Positions 18,228-27,866 of a DNA stretch of 64,000 nt are shown here, piece by piece (position 1 is the stretch's first letter; the number at the start of each line of letters is the position of its first letter). The DNA comes from Virgibacillus sp. NKC19-16. Its GTDB lineage: Bacteria; Bacillota; Bacilli; Bacillales; Amphibacillaceae. The position numbers and the translations under genes were made by a program. Below the pieces are notes generated by a model. The model worked only from the letters and a program-made list of their open reading frames with translations. It was not told the origin of the DNA and made no database searches. The DNA lies in the NCBI RefSeq assembly GCF_021560035.1, contig NZ_CP074373.1:3592001-3656000 (forward strand). Reading direction: 5' to 3'.

Positions 18228-19202
18228 TTATAGCCGTCCGACAGTCTCTGCAGGCCAATACTTTTCTAATAATTCCTGGAGCTCGATCAAAAATTGATCC
18301 CGGCGTTCTTCTAGTTCATCCATTGAGGTATTCGCTGTTTGCTTTTCTGTACCTGTAATTACTTTCTCAGCAAGTTCATCGGTTAACTCTGGTGCTACTA
18401 ATTTAGTCCATGGAAGTTTTAATGCCGGGCCAAATTGCTCAAGCAAATGTCTCATGCCTTGTTTTCCACCACCCATATGCAAGGTTAGAAATGGCCCCAT
18501 TAATGCCCAACGCAGACCAGGCCCATAGACAATGGATGCATCTACTTCTTCTGTTGTTGCCACGCCATCATTGACGATATGCAGGGATTCCCGCCAGATC
18601 GCTTCCATCAGCCGATCTGCCACATGCCCTTCAATTTCCCGTTGAATGACGAGGGGCTTCATGCCAATACTATCATAAAAGGCTTTTGCTTTTTCAATAT
18701 AAAAGTTTTTCGTTTTATTTCCACCAACTAGTTCAACCAATGGCATCAAATACACTGGATTAAAAGGATGTGCCACGATAACGCGCCCCGGATGATGCTC
18801 GCAATCGGCCTGTAAGGTACTAGGTAAAATACCCGATGTACTTGAAGCGATCACGGCCTCTTCTGGTGCATGCTGATCAATTTCAGCGATCACTGTTCGC
18901 TTAAGCTCCTCGCGTTCAGGTACATTTTCCTGAATAAAGTCAGCATTCGAAACAGCTGTTTTCAGGTCACTTTCGAAAAATAACTGATCTAATGAAGCCC
19001 CTTCCGCTAAACCTACCTTCTCCATTGCTGGCCATGCACGTTCGACTGCCACGCGTGTGCGTTCTTCCGCTTCCGGGTCAGGATCGCTCGCTGTTACCTG
19101 ATAGCCATTTGCCAAAAATCGTGTAATCCAGCCATTGCCAATGACGCCGGTTCCTACAATGGTGATGTTTTTTATCTGTGCTGTTGATTCTTCTGATTTC
19201 AT
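18228..19202 (-). CDS. cdhA: L-carnitine dehydrogenase
   Basis: This 324-residue NAD-dependent enzyme belongs to the 3-hydroxyacyl-CoA dehydrogenase fold family and would oxidise L-carnitine to 3-dehydrocarnitine. The dinucleotide loop VGTGVIGNGW is at residues 16-25, and SSTSG and HPFNPVYLMPLVELV are typical of the family. Length agrees with known carnitine dehydrogenases. It lies 1 nt after the dehydrocarnitine-cleaving enzyme gene and 17 nt before the thioesterase start, in one operon divergent from a CaiT-like carrier. Confidence 0.88.
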   Translation of the reverse strand: MKSEESTAQIKNITIVGTGVIGNGWITRFLANGYQVTASDPDPEAEERTRVAVERAWPAMEKVGLAEGASLDQLFFESDLKTAVSNADFIQENVPEREELKRTVIAEIDQHAPEEAVIASSTSGILPSTLQADCEHHPGRVIVAHPFNPVYLMPLVELVGGNKTKNFYIEKAKAFYDSIGMKPLVIQREIEGHVADRLMEAIWRESLHIVNDGVATTEEVDASIVYGPGLRWALMGPFLTLHMGGGKQGMRHLLEQFGPALKLPWTKLVAPELTDELAEKVITGTEKQTANTSMDELEERRDQFLIELQELLEKYWPAETVGRL

Positions 19203-19203
19203 A

Positions 19204-20097
19204 TTAATTCGCCTTTCCGTTTGGTTTCTGTAAGTTTAAAAATTCACGTGCATCTGCTGGTGACATGATATCTGAACCAAGGCTATGCACAATGCCCACT
19301 GCTTTATCAACAAGTTGTTCATTTGTAGCAAGCTGTCCTTTTTTTAAATAAAGATTATCTTCTAATCCGACGCGCGCATTACCGCCTTGAAGCACGGATT
19401 CTGCAACCATAGGCATTTGCATCCGACCTATTCCGAAAGCAGCCCAGTTTGCGTTTTCCGGGATACGAGTTCTCATATAAGCTAATGTTTCTGCATCTGC
19501 ATCCGCTCCCCATGGAATCCCTAAGCAGAATTGAAAGAGCGGATCTCCTTCAACAAGCCCCTCTGCAGCCAATTGATTAGCAAAACGGATATGCCCGGTG
19601 TCAAAGCATTCCAGCTCGGGCTTGACACCACTATCTTTAATAAGACGGGCCTGCTTGCGTAGCCAATTGCTTGGGCTAACATACAGTTGATCACCAAAAT
19701 TCACACTACCACAATCCAATGTACAAATTTCCGGAAGCAGCAATCCGACAGGCTCGTGCCGCTCTTCTGGTGTCTGTATGTCTGTACCTTCACCGCCTTT
19801 TGTAGGATCTGCGTCACTTGGCACCCAGTCACCGCCACCGCCGGCTGTAATATTTATAATCACATCTGTATCTGCCTCACGAATGCGCTCCACTACTTCT
19901 TTAAAAAGATTCACATCGTGACTTAATTTTCCTGTTTTCGGATCGCGTACATGCACATGTGCAATGGTTGCTCCTGCTTTCGCTGCTTTAATCGCTGAAT
20001 CTGCAATTTCCTTTGGGGTCACAGGAACATGTGGACTCTTTTCTGTCGTTTCTCCTGCACCTGTTACTGCACATGAAACAATTACATTCTTATTCAT
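19204..20097 (-). CDS. cdhC: Dehydrocarnitine-cleaving enzyme (BKACE family)
   Basis: This 297-residue protein belongs to the beta-keto acid cleavage enzyme family, zinc-dependent TIM barrels that move an acyl group to CoA. The zinc histidines are in HVHVRD (H47, H49). Next to a carnitine dehydrogenase and a thioesterase, the expected reaction is 3-dehydrocarnitine plus acetyl-CoA giving betainyl-CoA and acetoacetate. It is the first gene of the operon. The family also acts on other beta-keto acids, so the assignment depends on the neighbours. Confidence 0.87.
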   Translation of the reverse strand: MNKNVIVSCAVTGAGETTEKSPHVPVTPKEIADSAIKAAKAGATIAHVHVRDPKTGKLSHDVNLFKEVVERIREADTDVIINITAGGGGDWVPSDADPTKGGEGTDIQTPEERHEPVGLLLPEICTLDCGSVNFGDQLYVSPSNWLRKQARLIKDSGVKPELECFDTGHIRFANQLAAEGLVEGDPLFQFCLGIPWGADADAETLAYMRTRIPENANWAAFGIGRMQMPMVAESVLQGGNARVGLEDNLYLKKGQLATNEQLVDKAVGIVHSLGSDIMSPADAREFLNLQKPNGKAN

Positions 20098-20293
20098 TAT
20101 GAATTCCTCCCTTATCTATATCTAAATGTTTCCACAAAATGCTAATTTTATTTACTTCTATTTTGCCGTGTTGCTGTGAGCGGATATAGCATGGTTGTTT
20201 ATCCTTATAAAACTTTAACATGCATCAAAAAAAATAAAAAATACAATTATATACCGGAAATTGGAGCATACTAAAGAAAAAGTGAGCCTGTTC

Positions 20294-20347
20294 AACGTAA
20301 ACTTTATACAACTTAAATTTTACAAAGTTTATGTTTTATTATTTAAT
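20294..20347 (+). promoter_or_regulatory. Inverted repeat and promoter of carnitine carrier gene
   Basis: AACGTAAACTTT (20294-20305) and AAAGTTTATGTT (20324-20335) form a 12-bp inverted repeat with one mismatch across 18 nt. A -35 TTTACA (20319-20324) and -10 TTTAAT (20342-20347), 17 nt apart, overlap the right arm. A regulator binding here could control both the carrier and the divergent carnitine operon. Confidence 0.6.
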
Positions 20348-20379
20348 AAAAATTTTTTTAGATAGAAAGGACTGTTTTT

Positions 20380-21975
20380 ATGAATGCAAAATTGATTGAT
20401 TGGCCTACATTTATCGGCGCGTTGATTGTCTTGTTATGTGTTGCAATTCCGCTAATGCTTTTTCCAGAGGCCGGTGCTGAAGTTATAAATATGGCGAACA
20501 GTTTTATGACCGGAAACTTTGGTGTTCTTTATATGATCCTTGGGTTAGTAGCTTTCATTTTCCTGTTGTTTGTTGCGTTTAGTAAAAATGGAAAAATTAA
20601 GCTTGGAGATAAAGATGATGAGAAGGAGTTCGGTAATCTTTCTTGGGCTGCCATGTTATTTGCGGCCGGAATTGGATCAAGTATCCTGTACTGGGCAATG
20701 ATCGAGTGGGCTTACTATTATCAGGGGCCGCCATTTGGCGTGTCACCCGAATCAAATGAAGCCATCCAATGGGCGTCTGCCTATGGTATTTTCCATTGGG
20801 GGCCAATTGCTTGGGCGATTTATACATTACCCGCGTTACCAATTGCTTATTTCTATTATGTTCGGAGGAATCCGGTGCTTAAGATCAGTAAAGCGGTACA
20901 ACCTGTAATCGGCAAGTTAGCTGATGGACCGGTCGGTGTAGTTATTGATGTTTTGTTCATATTTGGTTTAATGGGCGGGGCCGGAACGACGTTGGCACTT
21001 GGAACACCAATGATTGCAGAAGGTGTTAATGAGCTTACAGGAATCCCGGTTACACTTGGTCTCCAAACCGCAATCTTGCTTTTATGTACAGTCATATTTG
21101 CAATTAGCGCGTATTCCGGATTAAAGCGAGGAATCAAATTTTTAAGTGATATTAATTTATGGCTGGCCGTTTTTGTCCTGTCATTTATCTTCGTATTTGG
21201 ACCAACCGTTTTCATCAGTGAAACAACTATTTCCAGTTTTGGCATTCTTGCTGATAACTTTTTCAGGATGGCTACATGGTTGGAGCCGTTCGGTAACTTA
21301 GCCGGGTTTACCGAAACAGAATTCCCGGAATCCTGGACCGTGTTTTACTGGGCTTGGTGGGTTGTTTATGCGCCGTTTGTCGGGCTGTTTGTTGCACGTA
21401 TCTCCCGTGGACGCACCATTCAAGAGATGATCATTGGTACAATGGTATATGGAACCATTGGCAGTGTCTTGTTCTTTGGTATTATGGGAAACTTCGGGCT
21501 ATATCTACAGCTGTCAGGGGCATTTGACGTTATCGGCCATATGAATGAATTTGGTGCACCTTCCGCTATTATCGCAATCATGGGCCAATTACCAATGGCA
21601 GGTATCATGGTCGCGTTGTTTACCATCCTTGCGATCATATTTTTGGCAACAACATTTGATTCCTCGTCCTTTATTCTGGCTTCAGTCGTGCAAAAGAAAG
21701 TTCAAGGCGAGCCGATGCGTTGGAATCGCTTGTTCTGGGCATTTACGTTATGCATATTGCCACTTGTCATGATGTATATTGGAGGCTTAGAAACATTGCA
21801 AACAGCAAGTATTGTCGCAGGATTCCCGGTTATATTTATCATGTTCTTACTCGCCTGGTCCTTTATGAAGGCATCCAGCAGTGATATTAGAGCTTCCAGA
21901 GATTACAACTCCCCCACGATTCATATTGATCCTAGTGAATCGGTGAAGAGGAATCGTAAGCGGGGGGAAGAATAA
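20380..21975 (+). CDS. BCCT family carnitine/betaine carrier, CaiT-like
   Basis: This 531-residue, 12-helix BCCT transporter sits in the plasma membrane. Where sodium-coupled members have GMGIG, this protein has AAGIGSS at residues 95-101, followed by IEWAYYYQGPPFG; that is the pattern of CaiT, a sodium-independent carnitine/gamma-butyrobetaine exchanger. The second tryptophan box FYWAWWVVYAPFVGLF is intact. It is divergent from the carnitine-degrading operon, which supports carnitine as substrate. Coupling mode is an inference from the motif. Confidence 0.85.
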   Translation: MNAKLIDWPTFIGALIVLLCVAIPLMLFPEAGAEVINMANSFMTGNFGVLYMILGLVAFIFLLFVAFSKNGKIKLGDKDDEKEFGNLSWAAMLFAAGIGSSILYWAMIEWAYYYQGPPFGVSPESNEAIQWASAYGIFHWGPIAWAIYTLPALPIAYFYYVRRNPVLKISKAVQPVIGKLADGPVGVVIDVLFIFGLMGGAGTTLALGTPMIAEGVNELTGIPVTLGLQTAILLLCTVIFAISAYSGLKRGIKFLSDINLWLAVFVLSFIFVFGPTVFISETTISSFGILADNFFRMATWLEPFGNLAGFTETEFPESWTVFYWAWWVVYAPFVGLFVARISRGRTIQEMIIGTMVYGTIGSVLFFGIMGNFGLYLQLSGAFDVIGHMNEFGAPSAIIAIMGQLPMAGIMVALFTILAIIFLATTFDSSSFILASVVQKKVQGEPMRWNRLFWAFTLCILPLVMMYIGGLETLQTASIVAGFPVIFIMFLLAWSFMKASSSDIRASRDYNSPTIHIDPSESVKRNRKRGEE

Positions 21976-22018
21976 TCGAAACGATTACCTAGAACGCTCC
22001 TTGGCGATTGAAAACGCG

Positions 22019-22040
22019 AAAAAGCACCCATTACGGGTGC
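22019..22040 (-). terminator. Terminator of DUF421 gene
   Basis: GCACCC (22024-22029) pairs with GGGTGC (22035-22040), with five Ts following on the minus strand. Confidence 0.7.
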
Positions 22041-22055
22041 CTAGCCCACACCCAA

Positions 22056-22694
22056 TCACTGCAAATGCTTCGGCGGTGTGTTTTTATGACTCTTCCGCTT
22101 CACTTCAGCAAATAAATCATCTTGCTGGTCTGGAGGGAGGGGTTGGTTGTTGGGTTGGTTTACATTCATCATCCCCAAATGCTGCACAATTTGGTCAAGT
22201 GTTTGCTGCATCGTCTCTAGCTGTTGTAAGTCTTTTTTCGTTGCGGTCTGTGCTTCTGGCTTTAATACGTAACCGATTTGACCATTTGGCTCGAGTGTCG
22301 CCCATTGCACATCACTTATCCTCGTTATATTCTTTTGACGCAAATTCATTTCCAGCTGATCTGTCGTTAATCGCAGCTTTCTTAGATTTTTCTCATTTAA
22401 CGTCCCATTTTCTATCAATACCTTTGCTTTACCTGTGATTAAGCCTTCGAAAAAATCTCCTTTAATTTGCAGAAACTCCATGACGATCAATGTCAGTACG
22501 AGTATGGCACCAACTCCGAGCGTCACCCAGATATTTTCCCCGGCAACTGGCTGAATCAGCAGGGAGCCGATTCCAATCATGATCGCAGTTTGAGCAAGGG
22601 TCATTTGCGAAATTGATTTTCTTCCTGCTAACCGTAAAAGAAGTGTGCCACCAACTATAATGACGACTGCTTTCCAAATCCAATCAAATTCCAT
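22056..22694 (-). CDS. DUF421 (YetF-like) membrane protein
   Basis: This 212-residue protein has two to three N-terminal membrane helices and a cytoplasmic C-terminal domain with the YetF-family pattern GKAKVLIENGTLNEKNLRKLRLTTDQL. YetF-type proteins form dimers and are common in spore formers, but their function is unsettled. AAGGAG lies 10 nt before the ATG at 22694; the frame extends upstream to 22781 without a better start. The C-terminus is rich in Asn, Pro and Gln. It forms a single-gene unit. Confidence 0.8.
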   Translation of the reverse strand: MEFDWIWKAVVIIVGGTLLLRLAGRKSISQMTLAQTAIMIGIGSLLIQPVAGENIWVTLGVGAILVLTLIVMEFLQIKGDFFEGLITGKAKVLIENGTLNEKNLRKLRLTTDQLEMNLRQKNITRISDVQWATLEPNGQIGYVLKPEAQTATKKDLQQLETMQQTLDQIVQHLGMMNVNQPNNQPLPPDQQDDLFAEVKRKSHKNTPPKHLQ

Positions 22695-22815
22695 ACAATG
22701 CAAGCTCCTTTTTATGGGTGATATGCATAGTTTGACTGATAGGCTTGGTATTATGCACTGTGCTAGCAAAACAAAAGGCACCCGTTTCTATTGAAAGGAG
22801 TACCCTACTGAAAAT

Positions 22816-24309
22816 TTATTTCATTTTCACACCTGCTTGGCTGAGCTGGTCCAGCACAACGCCTGCACCATAATCCATGCCCTGGCAACCAGCTAATAGA
22901 ACAAGATCGTCTTCCATTGCTTTATTTAACGACTCAACGATAGCACCTGGCAGTTCATCATATAAATGGACTTTAATATTCGCTTCTGCCATCACATCCA
23001 TAAATGCATCCAGTTCCTCGTCTGTCACTTTATCTTTTTCGGTCGTATGCGAAATACTCCTGGTTGCCGTCACTTCATTTATCCCTAGCTCAGCAGCCCA
23101 ATTAGCGAGAATTTCCGCGTTATCCCTGTTAATTTTTGCTCCCCGCCTGCCTCTGATCGCATAAACGACATGGAGATTGTTGTAATCCATAAAATGTATG
23201 GTTTGCAAGGTCACTTTGATATTTCCCGGGTTGGCAAAGTGGTCGTCCACAACTTTGAATTTATCTTCGTAAATAAATTCAAATCTTCTCGGAACACCGG
23301 TAAATTCTTTTAATGATTGCTGAATTGTCTCGATCGGCACGCCATTAAGCAATCCAATAATAATCGCAGTCATGGAATTATATACCGAATGAAGGCCCGG
23401 CACAGACAACTCTACGTTAAACTGGCTGGGCTTGTATTCTATATTATCCACTGTAAAAGGTTTTAAAATCTCAAATGTGAATCTTGCCCGCCCTGTGGAT
23501 AGATCCAAGTCCTTACACCGCACCGTTCCTTTGTTACTATTAACTCCAAAAGCAATCACTTTCGCGTTCGTTTGATCAACAAGTGATGCTGAATATGCAT
23601 CATCGAGATTAAGGATTGCAAAACTATGCTCGGAAGCATCTCGAATCAAACTGGATTTCACTTCAAAATATCTTTCAAAAGAACCATGTGTATCCACGTG
23701 CTCCTTGCTGATGTTATGAAGTGACACAATGTCATAATCGACTGCCTCCACGCGATGCATTTCAAGCGCAGCAGAAGACACTTCCATGCTCACATGGGAG
23801 ACGTCATTATGGGCCATTTCGTTTAAAAAGTATTGTAGTTCCAAAGATTCCGGTGTTGTGAGTTCTGCTGGAATAGAAGTTTCTCCGTTTTTCACATTCA
23901 CTGTTCCGATTAATCCGGTTTTAAGTGCATGCTGTTCCAAAATAGCATTTACCATATACGAGGTCGTCGTTTTACCATTTGTTGCTGTAATCCCGATCAT
24001 TTTTAGTTTTTCCGATGGACGGTTGTAATAAGCAGCAGCTATCTTTGCTAATGCTATTCTACTATTTTCGACAAGAATCTGGGAAATAGCGACGTTTTCC
24101 TGAATTTCTTCTACGATAGCAACTTTTGCTCCACGGTTTGCGGCATCCTCAAGGTATCTATGCCCGTCCGTTTTATATCCCCTGATACAGACAAAAAGAT
24201 GGTCTTCTGTCACTTTCTGCGAATGATACGAAATTCCGGAAATATCGATATTCGTTGATGTTGGATTATTTTGTATTTCTATTGCTTTTAACAAGTTATT
24301 TAATTTCAT
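22816..24309 (-). CDS. MurE-like Mur ligase paralogue
   Basis: This 497-residue protein has the three-domain plan of Mur ligases: an N-terminal UDP-MurNAc-binding-like domain, a central ATPase with TATNGKTTT (residues 109-115) and MEVSSAALEMHRV, a carbamylated-lysine region FEVKSS, and a C-terminal domain. It is closest in layout to MurE, but the diaminopimelate-recognition motif DNPR is absent and the matching stretch reads ATRSISHTT. It stands alone rather than in the division/cell-wall cluster. It may ligate another amino acid or act in a secondary pathway. GGAGG lies 8 nt before the ATG at 24309. Confidence 0.75.
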   Translation of the reverse strand: MKLNNLLKAIEIQNNPTSTNIDISGISYHSQKVTEDHLFVCIRGYKTDGHRYLEDAANRGAKVAIVEEIQENVAISQILVENSRIALAKIAAAYYNRPSEKLKMIGITATNGKTTTSYMVNAILEQHALKTGLIGTVNVKNGETSIPAELTTPESLELQYFLNEMAHNDVSHVSMEVSSAALEMHRVEAVDYDIVSLHNISKEHVDTHGSFERYFEVKSSLIRDASEHSFAILNLDDAYSASLVDQTNAKVIAFGVNSNKGTVRCKDLDLSTGRARFTFEILKPFTVDNIEYKPSQFNVELSVPGLHSVYNSMTAIIIGLLNGVPIETIQQSLKEFTGVPRRFEFIYEDKFKVVDDHFANPGNIKVTLQTIHFMDYNNLHVVYAIRGRRGAKINRDNAEILANWAAELGINEVTATRSISHTTEKDKVTDEELDAFMDVMAEANIKVHLYDELPGAIVESLNKAMEDDLVLLAGCQGMDYGAGVVLDQLSQAGVKMK

Positions 24310-24582
24310 TTTGATTACCTCCACTAAACCTTGTCTCCCCTGCATTATCTATATTTGCTATTTATATGTACATAATTATATCAAAAAAGCGATTCTGGAA
24401 CAGTACCTAAATAAGTACTTCTAATCCATAGAGTATAGCATATTTTTTAGGCGTTTAACAGAAAAACCTCATCTGCGTTAAAGCCACATCCAATACATGG
24501 CAAATGCCTTATCGCACAGGTCGGGATCCACCTTCAGGCTATTTGGAAAGCTAAATTTATTGGTGAAAGGCTGCCCTACATT

Positions 24583-24629
24583 AAAAAGGTAAAGCTGTTA
24601 TCTTATGACAAGATAACAGCTTTACCTTT
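24583..24629 (-). terminator. Strong terminator of serine hydrolase gene
   Basis: A perfect 20-bp stem (24585-24604 with 24610-24629) with a 5-nt loop lies 20 nt beyond the hydrolase stop. The gap from 24310 to 24583 shows no other clear signal. Confidence 0.9.
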
Positions 24630-24648
24630 CAATTGTCTTTCTACTTTT

Positions 24649-26385
24649 TCAGTTGTTGTTTTTTTGGTCATTATCCCTGCAAAAAGATACAAGTTGATCG
24701 CCTACTCTCGCCTGGGGCACCGTAGAATCAAAGTCTGCCGAATCTGAAGTTATTAGGTTGTTCGCCATTCGCAAACCGACTACATGGCCAGGCATGAGCG
24801 TAACAATATTACCACCATAGCCCCTCATATTTGGCAGATAGAGCTCGCGTCCTTCTGATGAGCGATAAGGCTCAATATGCCAATTCATAGCATAATATTT
24901 AGGTCCAAACTCATTCCTCACTCCCTTGGGAAGAGCTAAAGCTGGAGGATCCTGTTTTGGCAATATGCTGTCCACCAGCTGGCGATTTAGTATCGGCTTG
25001 CCATTCCAGTTACCGCGCTTTTCATAGAGCAAAGCGATTTTTGCCAAGTCGTCCAGTGTGGCGTGATAACCGAAATCCATTCTGGGATGACCAGATAAGC
25101 CGTTGTCCTCGATGCTGCGATTTACTGGTGCGTAGTAAATACCAATTGGTTCGTACACTTCTTTCTTGAGCAACTGCTCCAATGAGGCGTCCTCGCCCTC
25201 CTTACTCCGGAGAAACCCTTCAAGAGCAACGCCAAGAAGAAATGCATCTTGATCACGATAGTTGTATTTCGTTCCGGGCTCCCAAATCCGAGGATAGTCT
25301 AATGATTCCGTAACCTTTTCATTCTTCGAGGGTGCTAAATACCATCTGTGGTAATCACCTAAATAGGATGTCGGATCATCAGCGGTGGCACCACGTCCTG
25401 AAGCCATGTTAGCCATATCCAGGTAAGTGACAGCCTTCCACTCTGTTTGGGTTTCTGGTATTTGTATATAGTTAGCGATCTTCTCATCAAGCAGACCACG
25501 CCCATACTTCTCTGCTAAACGTAACATCGCAACGTTCATCATCGCTGTTTTTGTCACTGACCACACGCCATAACGAATTTCATCGCAATATGGAAATGGA
25601 CCAGCAGCGAAATGGCAAGGAGATCGATAAAGTACTCCCTCATAGAGAAGACCAGTCTGGAGAACGTGTTTCTCCTCCGCTGTGTTTGTTGCCCCGTTAA
25701 ACGCCGCTAGGGTTTTAGCGCCGACCTTTTCTTTTAATTCATTAAATGGTGCGGTTGGAAAGCGGTTTTCGAGGTGACGACGATAAACATTTTTGTGATT
25801 CTCCAGGTTATCTATTCCGCCGGACTTATATGATGCCTTCGTAACTCCCCAGGCATTGAAGTAGCCCGATACATCGAAAGGACCTGTCTGAGCAACTATT
25901 TGAAATCGAACATGTGAAACTTTATCTTCTTTATAAAGGAACATGGCAATTCCAATACGCGTTTCTCCTTCTAAGCGATTGACGAGAGAAAATGGAAATG
26001 ACGCACGATTCCAGTCGTTATCTTGGTCAAAGTTACTCCAAACACGCCCCGGTTGGACAACGATATCCCAGTAGCTTCTTGTATGCTCCAACGTGCCATT
26101 TGGGATGACATCCTGAGTCACGGGAACTAGATATTTGTCATCTACCGTAAAAAATTCTAAAGACACGTCTGGAAAAAAGGTAATATCTTTGCCGTGTACT
26201 TTGTGCGTATTGAAGTCTGGGCTTATCCCCATTTGTGTACCTTCAAGCTTCAAAGCACCTTCAAATTCCGTAGAAGGTGCCTGAGCGTTATCGGGGGCAG
26301 CGAATTGATAGTTCTGTGTTAAACCCTTAACTTCCGTCCCCTCGATGAGTTCTTTCCACATAATTGGATCGTTCGCTATTTTCAT
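24649..26385 (-). CDS. Serine hydrolase, beta-lactamase/DD-peptidase-like
   Basis: This 578-residue protein joins a roughly 230-residue N-terminal domain of unknown type to a class C beta-lactamase-like domain. The nucleophile motif SVTK is at residues 276-279 and a Tyr motif lies in KYNYRDQDAF. No signal peptide or membrane helix is evident, which is unusual for a penicillin-binding-type enzyme and suggests a cytoplasmic esterase or amidase. GAGGAG lies about 9 nt before the ATG at 26385. Substrate is unknown. Confidence 0.7.
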   Translation of the reverse strand: MKIANDPIMWKELIEGTEVKGLTQNYQFAAPDNAQAPSTEFEGALKLEGTQMGISPDFNTHKVHGKDITFFPDVSLEFFTVDDKYLVPVTQDVIPNGTLEHTRSYWDIVVQPGRVWSNFDQDNDWNRASFPFSLVNRLEGETRIGIAMFLYKEDKVSHVRFQIVAQTGPFDVSGYFNAWGVTKASYKSGGIDNLENHKNVYRRHLENRFPTAPFNELKEKVGAKTLAAFNGATNTAEEKHVLQTGLLYEGVLYRSPCHFAAGPFPYCDEIRYGVWSVTKTAMMNVAMLRLAEKYGRGLLDEKIANYIQIPETQTEWKAVTYLDMANMASGRGATADDPTSYLGDYHRWYLAPSKNEKVTESLDYPRIWEPGTKYNYRDQDAFLLGVALEGFLRSKEGEDASLEQLLKKEVYEPIGIYYAPVNRSIEDNGLSGHPRMDFGYHATLDDLAKIALLYEKRGNWNGKPILNRQLVDSILPKQDPPALALPKGVRNEFGPKYYAMNWHIEPYRSSEGRELYLPNMRGYGGNIVTLMPGHVVGLRMANNLITSDSADFDSTVPQARVGDQLVSFCRDNDQKNNN

Positions 26386-26615
26386 AATTTCATGCTCCTC
26401 TCTTGTCTGTATCCAATCATAAAAATTTAGGGACTTTACTATCAATAAATTTTTTCTCTTTTCACACGTTTTAATGCGTGTATTAAGTTGCTCCGCGTTA
26501 AAATTCGTTCCAATATGGAGTCACTAAACGGACGGTCAAGGAAAACGCCTGATCGTCATGTAATGATTGAATTACGCTTAATGGAAAATTTGACTAAGCA
26601 ACAACTAAGCCTTTC

Positions 26616-27500
26616 TTAATTTCCATTTTTCATTTCCTCAACCTTATCTTGATTGTTATCAATCCACTCCTGTGCGACTTCTTCGGGATTCGCACCACTA
26701 TCAATTTCGGCTATCATTTGTTCCACATCTCCCATGGATATACTCCAGTTACTTAAAAACTGATATGCCTCTGGTGCCTTCTCTTCCAATCCCTTATTAG
26801 CAATAACATGAATAGTACTCGAATCAAACAATCCTTCCTGTTCGGCTACTTCCTCATTTGTCAGTATTTTTAAATCGAATTTATCAAACATCGAATGCGG
26901 ACGCCATCCATAAAACAAAACAGGATTTCCCTCTTCCATTTCTCCTTCAGCAGCTGCTAGCATAGCTGCTTCAGATGAATTAATCATTTCAATGTCCAGA
27001 TCATAAAAATCTATAACTTCTTGCATGTCCTGCATTGCCGGATCACCTTCGCCAATTGCAATCATTTCATTATTTACTATATCTTCATTGCCTTTTAAAT
27101 CTTCAACGTCATTAATATCCTCCATATACGCAGGGACAACCATTCCGGAATTTGCATCATCGTAACTGACAGAAATGCTTTCTATGGAATCGGAGTACTC
27201 CTCGATATATTGTCTTTGTGCTGGAAACCATGAATCCATAAATACATCGACATCGCCATCTGACATACCGGTATAAACACTACCAGCATCGGCATTTATT
27301 TCTTCTACTTCATAACCCATGTCTTCTAAGATTTGTCCAGCTATTTTCGTTGGTGGAACGGTACTTGTCCAGTTTGTGACGCCAAGCGTTAATGTTGGTT
27401 TCTCCTCATCACCTGTATCTTCTGAATCACCACTTGCTGAGCAGCCGTATATGACTAGTGATAATAAAATTGTTATTAAAATAAATAGTGTTTTCTTCAT
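26616..27500 (-). CDS. Glycine betaine/choline-binding lipoprotein (OpuAC-like)
   Basis: This 294-residue lipoprotein has a signal peptide ending in the lipobox VIYGC (C20) and an OpuAC-type substrate-binding domain. Tryptophans in VTNWTSTVPP, DSWFPAQRQYI and YGWRPHSMFD are placed as the aromatic box that holds trimethylammonium compounds in this family. No permease or ATPase gene adjoins it; only a short remnant that looks like an ATPase start lies upstream. It may serve a permease encoded elsewhere. Confidence 0.85.
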   Translation of the reverse strand: MKKTLFILITILLSLVIYGCSASGDSEDTGDEEKPTLTLGVTNWTSTVPPTKIAGQILEDMGYEVEEINADAGSVYTGMSDGDVDVFMDSWFPAQRQYIEEYSDSIESISVSYDDANSGMVVPAYMEDINDVEDLKGNEDIVNNEMIAIGEGDPAMQDMQEVIDFYDLDIEMINSSEAAMLAAAEGEMEEGNPVLFYGWRPHSMFDKFDLKILTNEEVAEQEGLFDSSTIHVIANKGLEEKAPEAYQFLSNWSISMGDVEQMIAEIDSGANPEEVAQEWIDNNQDKVEEMKNGN

Positions 27501-27794
27501 TTTAAATCTCTCCTGACATATTAAGTATCGTTTATTGTAAGCTCGATCATTTCAGGTAAATGAATGGTGCATTGTATTTGGAAAATCGATATCAAAACAA
27601 ATCATTCATAGATTTTCCGATATATGCCTTCATTTTCTCCTCCCTAATAAGGATAGTGGTTTTATAAATAACGTTCCCAGACTTCTTTCTTTCATCCATG
27701 GAGAAAAATAATACTATTAAAGGGTAACTTGTTGCACTCACTGTATCTACGTTCTTTTTTCTTGATTAAATTATACAAAGCTATTTTCATGATC

Positions 27795-27866
27795 TCATTT
27801 CAGCTTCCCCTTAACAGCTAGTATTCCATCTTTATAGTTCTTAGTCATATGATTAAAATCTAACAA
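27795..27866 (-). pseudogene. 5' remnant of an OpuBA/OpuCA-type ABC ATPase gene
   Basis: GGAGG at 8 nt precedes a TTG that opens 23 codons reading LLDFNHMTKNYKDGILAVKG before a stop. This matches the start of osmoprotectant ABC ATPases (the pattern is ML-x-x-x-x-V-S/T-K-x-Y-K-x-G-x-x-A-V). The Walker A region and all else are missing. It lies upstream of, and on the same strand as, the orphan betaine-binding protein, as in an opu operon. The rest of the 27501-28115 gap holds AT-rich sequence with no further gene I can support. Confidence 0.6.

Noticed and set aside
24478-24583. Minus-strand 35-codon stretch reading FTNKFSFPNSLKVDPDLCDK
   Set aside because: Looks protein-like but has no start and is too short to tell from chance.
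26515-26619. Plus-strand 34-codon ORF opposite the gap after the betaine-binding gene
   Set aside because: No ribosome site, and it overlaps the end of a well-supported gene.
27592-27633. 13-codon minus-strand ORF (MKAYIGKSMNDLF) with GGGAGGAG ahead
   Set aside because: Good ribosome site but no similarity I can name; too short to list as a gene.
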